Positions 26,475 to 35,135 of a stretch of 64,000 nt of DNA are shown here, piece by piece. The DNA is from Fibrobacter sp. UWB4. Lineage in GTDB: Bacteria; Fibrobacterota; Fibrobacteria; Fibrobacterales; Fibrobacteraceae. The stretch is taken from the NCBI RefSeq assembly GCF_002210345.1, contig NZ_MWQI01000009.1, positions 93,095-157,094 of the forward strand, in the 5' to 3' direction. The position numbers were made by a program, and so were the translations under genes. The first letter of the stretch is position 1, and each line of letters starts with the position of its first letter. The notes beneath the pieces are model-generated. The model was not told where the DNA came from and did not search any database. It saw only the letters and a list, made by a program, of their open reading frames with translations.

Positions 26475-28207
26475 TGCGGAAATTCGTTAGACGGGATCTG
26501 CCCCTGATTTTGGGGATGGCGCTTTTTGTCCTCATGTCGTATGCGTTCAATCCCGAAATCAAGAATGTTGTACTGCATAGGAACGGGACCGATTTGGAAA
26601 CCGCCTTGCCGGTCAGCATTCCGATGGCGTCAGGGGAGAATTTTTCCATTGACATGGATGTTTCCGCAGGCTTTGCAAGTGACTTTTACTTGAACATCCA
26701 TCCAGATGACTGCGTTATAGAACTTGTCGTCAACGGCGTTAAATTCCCGGTTGAAAGTTATCCTGGCTATTGCAGCTGGAATCGGGGATTTGTGCTCGAC
26801 AAGGCTGAAATAGTGAAGAACCTTGGCAAGGACGTTTCTTATTTCCATGTCAGGATGTCTTTGCGGAATGGCGGCGGCCTGGGCGGCCTTACGGCGGTCA
26901 TCAATGGCGGCGGGTTCATGCTTGGATTTTTCACGGTAATGTTCTTTGTGCTGCTTGGAACCTTGATTTTCTCGGTGGGATCGCGTTTCAACATCAAGCG
27001 CAGCTTGCTTGTAATTTTCTTTATCGGGCTTCTGCTGCGCGTGGGTTATGGTCAAGAGACATTTTATGACCAGCGCGGTCACGATGTTGGCGGGCATGTG
27101 CATTATATGAAGATTATCGCGGAGCAGAATCGAATCCCTTCGTCGAATGAATGCTGGACCTGCTATCATCCGCCGGTGTATTTTGTCTTGAGCGCTGGCG
27201 TCTGGAAGATGGCGAACCTGGTGCAATGTGCCCCGCAAAATGCCGTCAAGTGGTTTGACTTGCTCATATCGCTTGTGGCACTTGGATTTGGACTTGCCTG
27301 CCTCAGGAATATACTGGAAGGGGCGCCTCTTTTTGCTGCGGCTCTGTTGTGGAGCGCGTGGCCAAGCTTTATTCTTGCTTCGCCGAGGCTTGGAAACGAT
27401 ATACTCTTTTATGCGATGCATGCTGTTGCCTTGTGGGGCTGCCTTAAGTATATTCGCACGGGATTCGGAAAGTATTTCATCGTCGCTGTCGCCGCTTCCT
27501 TTATTGCGTATTGGACGAAATCGACTGCAGTCGTGACTTTTGGGGTTCTTGGGATTACGGCCTTGCTTCAGCTTTTCAAGAATCCGCGTACGTGGAGCCG
27601 CTCGGAACGTGTTGCCGCAGGTCTCTTTGTTGCGGCTTCTGTTGCGGTGGCATGTGTGGCGTTGACGCACGATGTCGTGGGGAATGCTGGCGGTAATGAC
27701 AATTCGGTACTTGTTCGCAACAATCCCGGGAACTTCCTGTTCTTTGATTTGCGCACATTCTTGACGCAGCCTTATACGGACCCGTGGCACGATGAACTTG
27801 GACGCCAGTTTTTCTGGAATTACCTTGCAAAGACGTCCCTGTTTGGCGAATTCAAGTTGCTCGAATCGCCAAAGGGCCTTTGGCTTGCATCGATCGTAAG
27901 CGCATGCTTTGTGGCCCTTCTGGGCTTTGGCCTTCGCGGATTCTGGAAATCCAGATGGGACAAGGTGCAGGTGGTTATCGCTGCACAGGCGTTCCTTTTC
28001 TTTGCCGCGATGATTGCCCTTCGCCTGAAATATCCGTTCTCTTGTAGCAATGATTTCCGCTACATTGTGCCGGTTCTTTTGAGCTGCCTGCCTTGGGTGG
28101 GTTATGGCTTTTGTGGTGATGGCGTCTCGCGCAAATTGAAAGTGTGTGGCTGGATGGTTACTTTGGTTTTTGTTGTTTGCAGTTCCATTTTAATGATGAG
28201 TTTATAG
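26474..28207 (+). CDS. GT-C (family 39-like) membrane glycosyltransferase
   Basis: 577 residues. An N-terminal membrane helix is followed by an extracytoplasmic domain of about 120 residues (I-K-N-V-V-L-H-R-N-G-T-D, containing V-V-N-G-V-K-F-P-V-E). Roughly ten further membrane helices come after it. The loop with Q-R-G-H-D-V-G-G-H-V-H-Y-M-K and C-Y-H-P-P-V-Y-F resembles the acidic first loop and H-P-P motif of GT39/ArnT-like enzymes, which use polyprenyl-phosphate sugars on the periplasmic side. The start shares one base with the stop of the oxidoreductase gene. The acceptor may be a protein, lipid or polysaccharide. Confidence 0.78.
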   Translation: MRKFVRRDLPLILGMALFVLMSYAFNPEIKNVVLHRNGTDLETALPVSIPMASGENFSIDMDVSAGFASDFYLNIHPDDCVIELVVNGVKFPVESYPGYCSWNRGFVLDKAEIVKNLGKDVSYFHVRMSLRNGGGLGGLTAVINGGGFMLGFFTVMFFVLLGTLIFSVGSRFNIKRSLLVIFFIGLLLRVGYGQETFYDQRGHDVGGHVHYMKIIAEQNRIPSSNECWTCYHPPVYFVLSAGVWKMANLVQCAPQNAVKWFDLLISLVALGFGLACLRNILEGAPLFAAALLWSAWPSFILASPRLGNDILFYAMHAVALWGCLKYIRTGFGKYFIVAVAASFIAYWTKSTAVVTFGVLGITALLQLFKNPRTWSRSERVAAGLFVAASVAVACVALTHDVVGNAGGNDNSVLVRNNPGNFLFFDLRTFLTQPYTDPWHDELGRQFFWNYLAKTSLFGEFKLLESPKGLWLASIVSACFVALLGFGLRGFWKSRWDKVQVVIAAQAFLFFAAMIALRLKYPFSCSNDFRYIVPVLLSCLPWVGYGFCGDGVSRKLKVCGWMVTLVFVVCSSILMMSL

Positions 28208-28208
28208 C

Positions 28209-29951
28209 ATGTTCATGTACAAATACCGAAACAACTTGAAGCTATTCCTCTTTTGGGGAATCATTTGTTTGCTTGCGAATATGGTCTGTACTGCCGGTTC
28301 GGCCTATGATGGGGATCAGGGCTACTGGGCTGGCTGGGTGCAGCAGCTGATGGACCGTGGCTTTGGCGGTTTTTCTGGAAACTATCCGCCGCTTTATGTC
28401 CTGTGGCTTTGGGTTGTTGCAAAAGTCCATTCCTTGTTTGGAGTTGCTGTCGGTAAGACATTTTTCTTGAAGTTCATTTGCCTTTGGCCGGTTTTCTTTG
28501 CACACCTTTTCCTTGTCGATTGGCTTTGCCGCCTTGTGGGTAGGTTTAACTATCCGCAATGGAAAAAACACCTGCTGATTGCCTTTGTGGCGCTGAATCC
28601 GGCATTGCTGCTGGATGGGCCTGTCTGGGGTCAGGTGGATCTGTTCCCGGTGCTAATCGCTGCTCTTGCGATCTATTGCGTGTACCGTCCGCGCTATATC
28701 TTCCTTGCTTCGATGCTGTATGTGCTTGCGCTGTTGTCAAAGTTCCAGATGATTGCGTTCTTGCCGATTTTCGGTGGCTTGTTTATTCGCAACTGGAAAA
28801 CTTCCTGGAAGGGCCTCCCGCTTGCTGTTGCTGGGGCCGCCTTGGTGCTCTTGCCTTTTGTTGTCGGCGGAAACTTGCAGCCGATGCTTTCTAGGGCCTA
28901 TATCCAGACGATGAGCCAGTATGCATACGCCACTTACAATGCTGCGAATATGTGGTTTCTCCTCGTTGGAAATGTTGCGCCCGATAATGTTCCGATCTGG
29001 GGCGTCAGTGCCGATGGCCTTGGCTTCTTGTTGAAACCGATTGTTTTAGGAAAAATCCTTTTTGTCATTATTTCTGTTTTTACTTTGGTCAAGTCAATCC
29101 TGTGCAAGAATTTGCGAACAGCGTTTGCCCTTGCCGCTTTGAATGGCCTTGCGTTCTTTGTGCTGCTCCCGGGCATGCATGAACGCTATCTGACCTATGC
29201 GGTTCCGATGGCTCTTTGCTGGTTTGTACTTGACTTGCGCCGTGGTGGAATTCCGTGCTTGCTCATTTCGCTTGTCTCTGCGCTGAATGTGAACATGATC
29301 AATTCGTTCCGGGGATCGGATGTTTGGATGATCATTTCTGTAATGGCGTGTGCGGCTTTGGTCATTTCGCTTTTGGTAATTGCGGCTCCGAAATGGGCAA
29401 ATGCAGTTGTGAATGCTGCTAGCCGGGTTTCCTTGCCGTCCTGGCTGCCTTATGTAATGCTGTCGGTTGTTGTTCTGATTGAAGGTGGAATCCTTGCTTA
29501 TCGCAGCCGCCCGGTTCTTCCGCCCAAAGGCGATAATATTGTCCTCTTGACGAGCTTGAACTGGATTAAGACGGAACAGAGCTATAAGAGTCCGCAAATA
29601 AATAAATCCGTGGATTTTCATGACCTTGTTGCTGGAAACAGAATCTACAAGTTCGGTATTGGGGCCCATGCTGCGTCAAAAATTCTTATGGAACTTCCCG
29701 AGAATGCGGATACGTTGTTCGTGGGCGCAGGAATCGATGCGGAATGCCGTGATGATGGTAGCGCTATATTTATTATCAACGTGGATGAAAAAGAAGTATG
29801 GCGAAGCGGCCTTATGCGTGGACGTGGCGACGTTGCGCTTGTGCAAATTCCCTTGCAAGGCGCCTCCAAGCTTGAACTCGAAACCGACCCGGATGGCTCC
29901 AATAGCTGCGACCATACGGACTGGCTGAACGGATATATCAAATTGAGATAA
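28209..29951 (+). CDS. GT-C glycosyltransferase fused to a C-terminal NPCBM-like domain
   Basis: 580 residues. The first 440 are a polytopic GT-C type membrane protein with S-A-Y-D-G-D-Q-G-Y-W (acidic first loop), G-N-Y-P-P-L-Y and D-G-P-V-W-G-Q-V-D-L-F, all typical of mannosyl- or glucosyltransferases that use lipid-linked sugars. The last 140 residues, after the final helix, resemble the NPCBM carbohydrate-binding module: L-T-S-L-N-W-I-K-T-E, Y-K-F-G-I-G-A-H-A-A-S-K-I and D-W-L-N-G-Y-I-K. The module would lie outside the cytoplasm and could hold the acceptor glycan. This fusion is unusual to my knowledge. It is the last gene of the GtrA operon. Confidence 0.77.
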   Translation: MFMYKYRNNLKLFLFWGIICLLANMVCTAGSAYDGDQGYWAGWVQQLMDRGFGGFSGNYPPLYVLWLWVVAKVHSLFGVAVGKTFFLKFICLWPVFFAHLFLVDWLCRLVGRFNYPQWKKHLLIAFVALNPALLLDGPVWGQVDLFPVLIAALAIYCVYRPRYIFLASMLYVLALLSKFQMIAFLPIFGGLFIRNWKTSWKGLPLAVAGAALVLLPFVVGGNLQPMLSRAYIQTMSQYAYATYNAANMWFLLVGNVAPDNVPIWGVSADGLGFLLKPIVLGKILFVIISVFTLVKSILCKNLRTAFALAALNGLAFFVLLPGMHERYLTYAVPMALCWFVLDLRRGGIPCLLISLVSALNVNMINSFRGSDVWMIISVMACAALVISLLVIAAPKWANAVVNAASRVSLPSWLPYVMLSVVVLIEGGILAYRSRPVLPPKGDNIVLLTSLNWIKTEQSYKSPQINKSVDFHDLVAGNRIYKFGIGAHAASKILMELPENADTLFVGAGIDAECRDDGSAIFIINVDEKEVWRSGLMRGRGDVALVQIPLQGASKLELETDPDGSNSCDHTDWLNGYIKLR

Positions 29952-30037
29952 GCCCGTTGCCTTTTTATCGGTTCTTTTTGTATATTCTTTGCGTTGATTG
30001 AATTTTTATGGCGTAATACCTGTAATGAAGGCGTGAA

Positions 30038-30772
30038 ATGCGATTTTTTTGGACTGCTTTCCTGATTTTTTCTGTATCGCTTTGGGCGCGGCCCATCAAC
30101 GATGGCAATAAGCTCTTTGCCGCTGGCGATTATGCCGGTGCGCTCGAAATGTACATGAAGGCCCGCGAAGCGGAACCCGCAAATCCGCTTTTGTTCTACA
30201 ACATTGGAACATGCCAGTACAAGCTTGGCAATTTTGAAGAAGCCAAGAAGGAACTCGAAAGCGCCGTGCGCATGCCGGACAAGAATATGGCCGCGAAGGC
30301 GGCGTACAACTTGGCAAATACGCATTTCCGCGTGGGCGAGAAGGCTCAAGAGCCGAGTGCCCGCATTGCGGCCTGGCGTGAATCGGTCGCTTATCTGAAA
30401 AAGGCGATTGACCTCGATAACGATTTCGAAAACGCCAAGAAAAACGTCGAAATTGTCCAGCGCAAGCTGAAAGAAGAACTCGACAAGCAAAAAGAAAACA
30501 AGGACCAGAACCAGGATCAGAACGACCAGAAACAACCTCCGCTGAGCGATAAAGCAAAGCAGGTCCTGGCTCGTGCGCTCCAGCTCTGCAAGGATGGCAA
30601 GTACGCCGAAGGCAAACAGATGCTCGAGAACCTGATTGCCGAAGATGAAACCGCAAGCCAGTTGAGCGGTCACGTGCAGCGCATTGACGACGTCATCGAA
30701 ATCAAGGCCGGCCGTAAGCCCAAGACGAAGATTGACGCCAGCAACACCGACAACGACCTGGAGGTGATCTAA
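30038..30772 (+). CDS. BatC-like secreted TPR protein
   Basis: 244 residues with a signal peptide (hydrophobic residues 3-15, cleavage near L-W-A). Two or three TPR units follow (L-F-A-A-G-D-Y-A-G-A-L-E-M-Y, N-P-L-L-F-Y-N-I-G-T-C-Q-Y-K-L-G-N-F-E-E-A and A-A-Y-N-L-A-N-T-H-F-R-V-G). A Q/N/D/K-rich linker comes next, then another helical pair. This arrangement is that of the Bat (aerotolerance-type) TPR proteins that work with VWA-domain BatA/BatB in the envelope. No BatA/B or MoxR gene is in view. The stop overlaps the start of the next gene by one base. A TATTCTTTG promoter-like motif lies at 29983-29991. Confidence 0.75.
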   Translation: MRFFWTAFLIFSVSLWARPINDGNKLFAAGDYAGALEMYMKAREAEPANPLLFYNIGTCQYKLGNFEEAKKELESAVRMPDKNMAAKAAYNLANTHFRVGEKAQEPSARIAAWRESVAYLKKAIDLDNDFENAKKNVEIVQRKLKEELDKQKENKDQNQDQNDQKQPPLSDKAKQVLARALQLCKDGKYAEGKQMLENLIAEDETASQLSGHVQRIDDVIEIKAGRKPKTKIDASNTDNDLEVI

Positions 30773-31548
30773 TGGCTATGCTGAGACGAAAGACGTGGTT
30801 CGACAGGCTCACCAACCTTGACGAGAGACGAGAGAATGGTGTCATCCTGAGCGGAGCCGTTAGGCGGAGTCGAAGGATCTCTGTAGCTTTGGGTTTTGTA
30901 TTGGTTTGTGCAATTTCAGCATTCGCGGCTCCGAAATCGGCTTCTGCCTACTATGGCGATGCTGCGTTCCAGTACATTGAAAACCGCTTGCCGACTGCAG
31001 AAATCACTTGCAACGAAGGCTTGCAATACTACCCGAACGATCAGAAATTGCAGATGCTCCTCGACCGCATTCACGAGGCGAAGGACGAGCAAAAGAACGA
31101 AAATAAGAAGAACGATCCTAAGAACGACCAGAATCAAGACCAAAATAATCAGGATCAGAATCAGGACAAGCAGAACCAAGACCAGAATAAAGATCAGCAG
31201 AACCAGGATCAGAACCAGAATCAGAATGGCGACCAGAGTTCTTCTAGTGCCCAGAATGACCAGAACCAGGATCAACAGAATCAAGGTCAGAACGGTCAGT
31301 CTAGCAGCAGCCAGGGTGCTAACAGTTCCGATAGCAATGGCGGTGCCGGAGAGCAGCAACAGCCTGAACAGTCCGAAGGCAATTCCAGCGACAGTAACGG
31401 CGGTGAACCAGAACAACAGCCGCTTCAACCTGGTGAAATGTCTCCCGAAGAGGCCGCCCAGCTCCTCAAGGATTTTGACGAACAGAACGGCGAACGCAAG
31501 CCCTGGAAACCCATCCGCGGCCAAGTCCGTCCGGCTAAGGATTGGTAA
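30772..31548 (+). CDS. Bat-like low-complexity protein with repeat-encoded N-terminus
   Basis: 258 residues, starting within the stop codon of the BatC-like gene (TAATG). The first 25 or so residues precede a signal-like core (G-F-V-L-V-C-A-I-S-A-F-A-A). The basic stretch just before that core (A-V-R-R-S-R-R-I-S) is encoded by a family A repeat at 30841-30879. A short TPR-like segment follows, then about 110 residues made almost only of N, Q, D, S and G. The C-terminus E-M-S-P-E-E-A-A-Q-L-L...V-R-P-A-K-D-W is typical of the Bat TPR proteins, which end in K-D-W. It probably acts with its upstream neighbour in the periplasm. Confidence 0.7.
   Translation: MAMLRRKTWFDRLTNLDERRENGVILSGAVRRSRRISVALGFVLVCAISAFAAPKSASAYYGDAAFQYIENRLPTAEITCNEGLQYYPNDQKLQMLLDRIHEAKDEQKNENKKNDPKNDQNQDQNNQDQNQDKQNQDQNKDQQNQDQNQNQNGDQSSSSAQNDQNQDQQNQGQNGQSSSSQGANSSDSNGGAGEQQQPEQSEGNSSDSNGGEPEQQPLQPGEMSPEEAAQLLKDFDEQNGERKPWKPIRGQVRPAKDW
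30820..30835 (+). repeat. Family B-like tract inside the Bat-like gene
   Basis: GACGAGAGACGAGAGA directly precedes the family A copy at 30841, in the same B then A order (on the opposite strand) as in the M18 gene. Confidence 0.55.
30841..30879 (+). repeat. Family A repeat inside the Bat-like coding sequence (copy 6)
   Basis: GTCATCCTGAGCGGAG...GTCGAAGGATC, in frame. It codes for the basic region before a signal-peptide core. Confidence 0.72.
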
Positions 31549-31554
31549 GGCTTG

Positions 31555-31893
31555 CTAGAAAGACCAGTAAATGCAGAAACCGCCCAAGACTGTCAACCCG
31601 ATACCAGCGGCAAGGCCGATTCTGGCTCCAGATTTGTCGTAGCCGGATTCATCGTCAGTTCCAAGGATTGCTGTTGCAAAAGCTGAGACCACTATTCCGC
31701 TAAGAAAAAGCTGGACCGAAAAGAAACGTGCCAAATAAATCATCCCGTCGGTCGATTCTACGACTTCTTCGGTAGCGGCCATTGATCGGTCTTCTTTTTC
31801 GGCATAAACCATTGGCGGGTGTAATGAGACCGTCGCAAAGCTCTCTGCGGTCAATAGCGAAATACTCAAAATTATGGCGACCAAAAATTTCAT
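31555..31893 (-). CDS. Small membrane protein of unknown function
   Basis: 112 residues with a signal-like N-terminus (L-V-A-I-I-L-S-I-S-L-L-T-A-E-S-F-A) and two later hydrophobic segments (about residues 58-78 and 93-110). It is convergent with the Bat-like gene, whose stop is only a few bases away. It may be a real small membrane protein; no family is recognised. Confidence 0.5.
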   Translation of the reverse strand: MKFLVAIILSISLLTAESFATVSLHPPMVYAEKEDRSMAATEEVVESTDGMIYLARFFSVQLFLSGIVVSAFATAILGTDDESGYDKSGARIGLAAGIGLTVLGGFCIYWSF

Positions 31894-32088
31894 GCACGGA
31901 ATATAATATTTTCTGTTGTTACTTTATGGGTGAAAAGTTCTCGGAGGAAAGCCTGATGTTGTGTGTGGAATGAGTTTTTTATGCATAAAGCTCGTTTTTG
32001 AGGTGTATAAAGTGCCTTTTTTTATCCATTTTCGGCAAAAAAGATATATATTGATATAACCTGCCTAAAAAACGTGGGGAGTTAAAAA

Positions 32089-33462
32089 ATGGATTTTGAT
32101 AATCTTTTGTCGCACTATAAGGCAAAGGCTTGCGTTGTTTCTGTTGAATTTTTCCCAGATGGAACATATGGGAATATTCGTGTGGTTGCAGGCAACAAGG
32201 CGCATTGCGACGACATGGCAGGGCTGAATCATCCGTTTGAGCCTGGATGCCCGTATGAGGCGTGCTTCCCGAAGAACCCGAATTTTGAAGATCATTGTTA
32301 CCGCTGCGTACATGATGGGAAGCCTCTGCATGCTTACGTGGACCTTTACATGATGGACCTCTGGCTCAACATGTTCCTCCTTCCGTTGGATTCCGACCAG
32401 GAAAATGTTGGGTATTGCCTTTATTGTTATGAAGTGGCGCCCAAGGCGGATTCTTCGGCAATGGCGGATATCTCTGCGGATATCGCTGCCGATGTGCTCA
32501 AGGCTTGTATCAAGTTGCGCGGCTCGGATGATGTTAAGAAGGCGTTCCAGGAGGTCGCAGAAGACATTTGTGATATTTGCGGTTCCGGGCATTGCTGCAT
32601 TTTGTTGACCGATGAGGAAAAGCGCAGTTGCACTGTGTTTTCTGATGCGCTCCGTGAAGGGGCCGATGCCGTGCCGATGGATCACTATCTTGAAGGCTTC
32701 TATGAAATAACGGAAACATGGTCAGAAATGTTGGACGGCAGCACTTGCATCATCGTAAAAGATGAACATGATATGGAAAATTTGCGCAAGCGGAATCCTG
32801 TTTGGGGGGCTTCGCTTGATGAAGCGAATATTTCGAGCCTTGTGCTTTTCCCGCTTCGTCATGGCAAGGATCTTCTGGGCTATATGTGGGTGCTGAATTT
32901 CGATGTCTCGAATGTGCTAAAAATAAAGGAAATGCTTGAACTCACGACGTTCTTTTTGGCTTCAGAGATTGCGAACTATCTGCTTTTGAACCGTCTTGAA
33001 ATTCTGAGTACGATCGATTCTTTGACGGGAGTCAGGAACCGTAACGAGATGAATAACCGCGTGGACTGCATTGTGGAGGGCAAGGAGCCTGTGCCGCAGG
33101 CGGTGCTTTTTGCGGACTTGAACGGGCTTAAGCGCGTGAATGACGAACAAGGTCATGCCGCTGGTGACAAGATGCTTCGCGCGGCGGCTTCAATTTTGCA
33201 GAGCGTATTCCAGGATGGTGTGGTGTACCGCGCGGGCGGTGACGAGTTTATGATTCTCGTGAACGAGATTAGCGAAGATGAAGTGCAGGACCGTGTGGCC
33301 CGTGTGCATTTCTTGTCGGGCAAGACGGAAAATGTCCGCTTCTCGATTGGCGTGTGCTATGGCAAGAAGGATATTCGCAAGGCCATGCGCCTTGCTGACG
33401 AACGCATGTATGCCTTTAAGAACGGATACTACGAAGCTCACCCGGAATTGAAATATCGGTAG
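32089..33462 (+). CDS. Cytoplasmic GGDEF protein with Cys-rich N-terminus and GAF-like domain
   Basis: 457 residues with no membrane segment. The N-terminal 120 residues contain several cysteines and histidines (H-C-D-D, P-G-C-P-Y-E-A-C-F, D-H-C-Y-R-C-V-H-D) that could bind a metal or haem, or act as a redox sensor. A GAF-like region follows (about residues 140-300). The C-terminal GGDEF domain has F-A-D-L-N-G-L-K-R-V-N-D and G-G-D-E-F. The residues before the signature show no RxxD, so product inhibition at an I-site is not expected. Thus it is probably an active diguanylate cyclase controlled by its N-terminal part. A GGGGAG Shine-Dalgarno-like sequence precedes the start. Confidence 0.82.
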   Translation: MDFDNLLSHYKAKACVVSVEFFPDGTYGNIRVVAGNKAHCDDMAGLNHPFEPGCPYEACFPKNPNFEDHCYRCVHDGKPLHAYVDLYMMDLWLNMFLLPLDSDQENVGYCLYCYEVAPKADSSAMADISADIAADVLKACIKLRGSDDVKKAFQEVAEDICDICGSGHCCILLTDEEKRSCTVFSDALREGADAVPMDHYLEGFYEITETWSEMLDGSTCIIVKDEHDMENLRKRNPVWGASLDEANISSLVLFPLRHGKDLLGYMWVLNFDVSNVLKIKEMLELTTFFLASEIANYLLLNRLEILSTIDSLTGVRNRNEMNNRVDCIVEGKEPVPQAVLFADLNGLKRVNDEQGHAAGDKMLRAAASILQSVFQDGVVYRAGGDEFMILVNEISEDEVQDRVARVHFLSGKTENVRFSIGVCYGKKDIRKAMRLADERMYAFKNGYYEAHPELKYR

Positions 33463-33486
33463 AGTGTCTTTTTGTGCAGTAATTTC

Positions 33487-33495
33487 TATATTTTG
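33487..33495 (+). promoter_or_regulatory. TAnnTTTG-like motif 4 bases before an ATG
   Basis: TATATTTTG (one base longer than TAnnTTTG) ends 4 bases before the ATG at 33500, with no Shine-Dalgarno sequence between. Confidence 0.33.
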
Positions 33496-33499
33496 ACGT

Positions 33500-34900
33500 A
33501 TGAGATTGCCGCGCGAAACACGTACTTATGTTGCCATCGACTTGAAGTCGTTTTTTGCATCTGTGGAGTGCGTACTCCGCGGGCTTGACCCGCTTTCGAC
33601 GAATCTTGTGGTGGCGGATGCGAGCCGTACCGAAAAGACGATTTGCCTTGCGGTGAGTCCAAGCCTTAAGGCTTACGGGATTCCTGGGCGAGCACGCTTG
33701 TTCGAAGTTATCCAGAAAGTGCGTGAAGTCAAGCGCCAAACGGGCAAGGATGTAGAGTACATTGTGGCACCTCCGCAAATGGCGAAGTATGTAGAATATT
33801 CCACCCGCGTTTTTAACGTTTATCTGAAATACGTGAGTGCTGACGATATCCATGTCTATTCTATTGACGAATGCTTTATCGACTTGACGCATTATCTTTC
33901 GATGTACAAGAAGTCGGCGCGGGAACTTGCAAAAGACATGATTCGCGATGTGCTTGAAACGACGGGCATCACGGCGACGGCGGGCATCGGGACGAACCTT
34001 TACCTTTGCAAAATCGCGATGGATGTGATGGCAAAGCATGTGGCTCCTGATGCAGATGGTGTACGCATTGCTGAACTCGACGAGATGACGTACCGCAAGG
34101 AACTATGGGGCCATCGGCCGATTACGAGCTTTTGGCAGCTGGGGCGTGGCATTGCGGAGCGCCTTGCTCATTGTTACTTGAATAACGGGCGTGGTGTTTT
34201 TACGATGGGCGATCTCGCTCGTGCAAGCGTCAAGCATCCCGATGCGCTGTACAAGATGTTTGGCGTGAATGCTGAAATCCTGATTGACCATGCGTGGGGC
34301 TATGAACCGTGCGGTATTGCAGAAATCAAGCGGTATAAATCCAAGACGCATAGCATTGGCGGTGGACAGGTGTTAAGTTGTGCGTACGATTGCGCTAAAG
34401 CAAAAATTGTTATCCGCGAAATGGTGGATACGCTTGCGCTCGACCTTGTCGAGAAAGGCTTGGTCACGAACGGCCTTACGCTCCATGTGGGCTATGACCG
34501 CGAAAATGTGGACAAGGGAATTTATCACGGCGAAACGGTTATCGATAATTACGGGCGAGAAATCCCGAAACCAGCGCATGGGACTGCCCCGCTCATGAAT
34601 TACACTTCGTCGGCATCGACAATTGCGGAAGCGGTGATGAAACTTGCGGACCGCATCATGAATCCGTCGCTTACGGTGAAGCGCTTGAACCTCACGGCGA
34701 ATAACGTTTTGGAAGCAACGCAAGAGAGCTACGATCTCTTCACGGATGTGAAGAAGATTGAACGCGAAAAGAAGATGATGCAGGCGCAAATTGCTATCAA
34801 GAAGCGCTTTGGCAAGAACGCTATTTTCAAGGGGATGGACATGCAGGAGGGTGCGACCACCCGCGAGCGCAACCAGCAAATCGGAGGACATAAGGCATGA
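33500..34900 (+). CDS. Y-family (translesion) DNA polymerase, UvrX/UmuC-like
   Basis: 466 residues. The N-terminus Y-V-A-I-D-L-K-S-F-F-A-S-V-E-C carries the first metal-binding Asp and the Y-family steric motif. Y-S-I-D-E-C-F-I-D supplies the catalytic Asp-Glu pair. A-T-A-G-I-G-T-N-L-Y-L-C-K-I-A and the helix-hairpin-helix-like segment that follows are also typical. Such enzymes copy past DNA lesions and raise mutation rates. In Firmicutes the UvrX-type enzymes are often paired with a YolD-like gene, and a YolD-like gene follows here at 35136. A family B repeat begins just past the stop codon. Confidence 0.87.
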   Translation: MRLPRETRTYVAIDLKSFFASVECVLRGLDPLSTNLVVADASRTEKTICLAVSPSLKAYGIPGRARLFEVIQKVREVKRQTGKDVEYIVAPPQMAKYVEYSTRVFNVYLKYVSADDIHVYSIDECFIDLTHYLSMYKKSARELAKDMIRDVLETTGITATAGIGTNLYLCKIAMDVMAKHVAPDADGVRIAELDEMTYRKELWGHRPITSFWQLGRGIAERLAHCYLNNGRGVFTMGDLARASVKHPDALYKMFGVNAEILIDHAWGYEPCGIAEIKRYKSKTHSIGGGQVLSCAYDCAKAKIVIREMVDTLALDLVEKGLVTNGLTLHVGYDRENVDKGIYHGETVIDNYGREIPKPAHGTAPLMNYTSSASTIAEAVMKLADRIMNPSLTVKRLNLTANNVLEATQESYDLFTDVKKIEREKKMMQAQIAIKKRFGKNAIFKGMDMQEGATTRERNQQIGGHKA

Positions 34901-34903
34901 TAT

Positions 34904-34938
34904 TAGACGAAAGAACGGCTCTACGAGCCTACAGACGA
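34904..34938 (+). repeat. Family B repeat with 5-bp hairpin, copy 2
   Basis: TAGACGAAAGAAC, then GGCTC-TAC-GAGCC, then TACAGACGA. Compared with the copy at 5955-5989, three stem base pairs differ and all remain paired. Confidence 0.65.
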
Positions 34939-35054
34939 CAAATGCAAAGGGCGATTGTTGCAGGGCTGCTTACAGACCTATAACTGAGCCCAGCATTTGG
35001 GACTTGTCCAGAGACTAAAGAATGTTTTAGAGGCGATGATGCCTGACTATTTTT

Positions 35055-35084
35055 CTCTCGTCTTTCGTCACTCGTCTCTCGTCT
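35055..35084 (-). repeat. Family B-like tract
   Basis: Repeated TCTCGTC/TTTCGTC units ending TCGTCTA. It resembles the outer parts of family B without the hairpin. A family C-like run follows at 35094-35126. Confidence 0.5.
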
Positions 35085-35135
35085 AAAACAATCCTAACCA
35101 CTGCATACTTTTTACTAACCACTAACTTCTGTATT

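Noticed and set aside
34897..34983. A 28-codon open frame overlapping the polymerase stop by ATGA
   Set aside because: Most of it is family B repeat sequence, and it resembles no family; the overlap is probably a by-product of the repeat.
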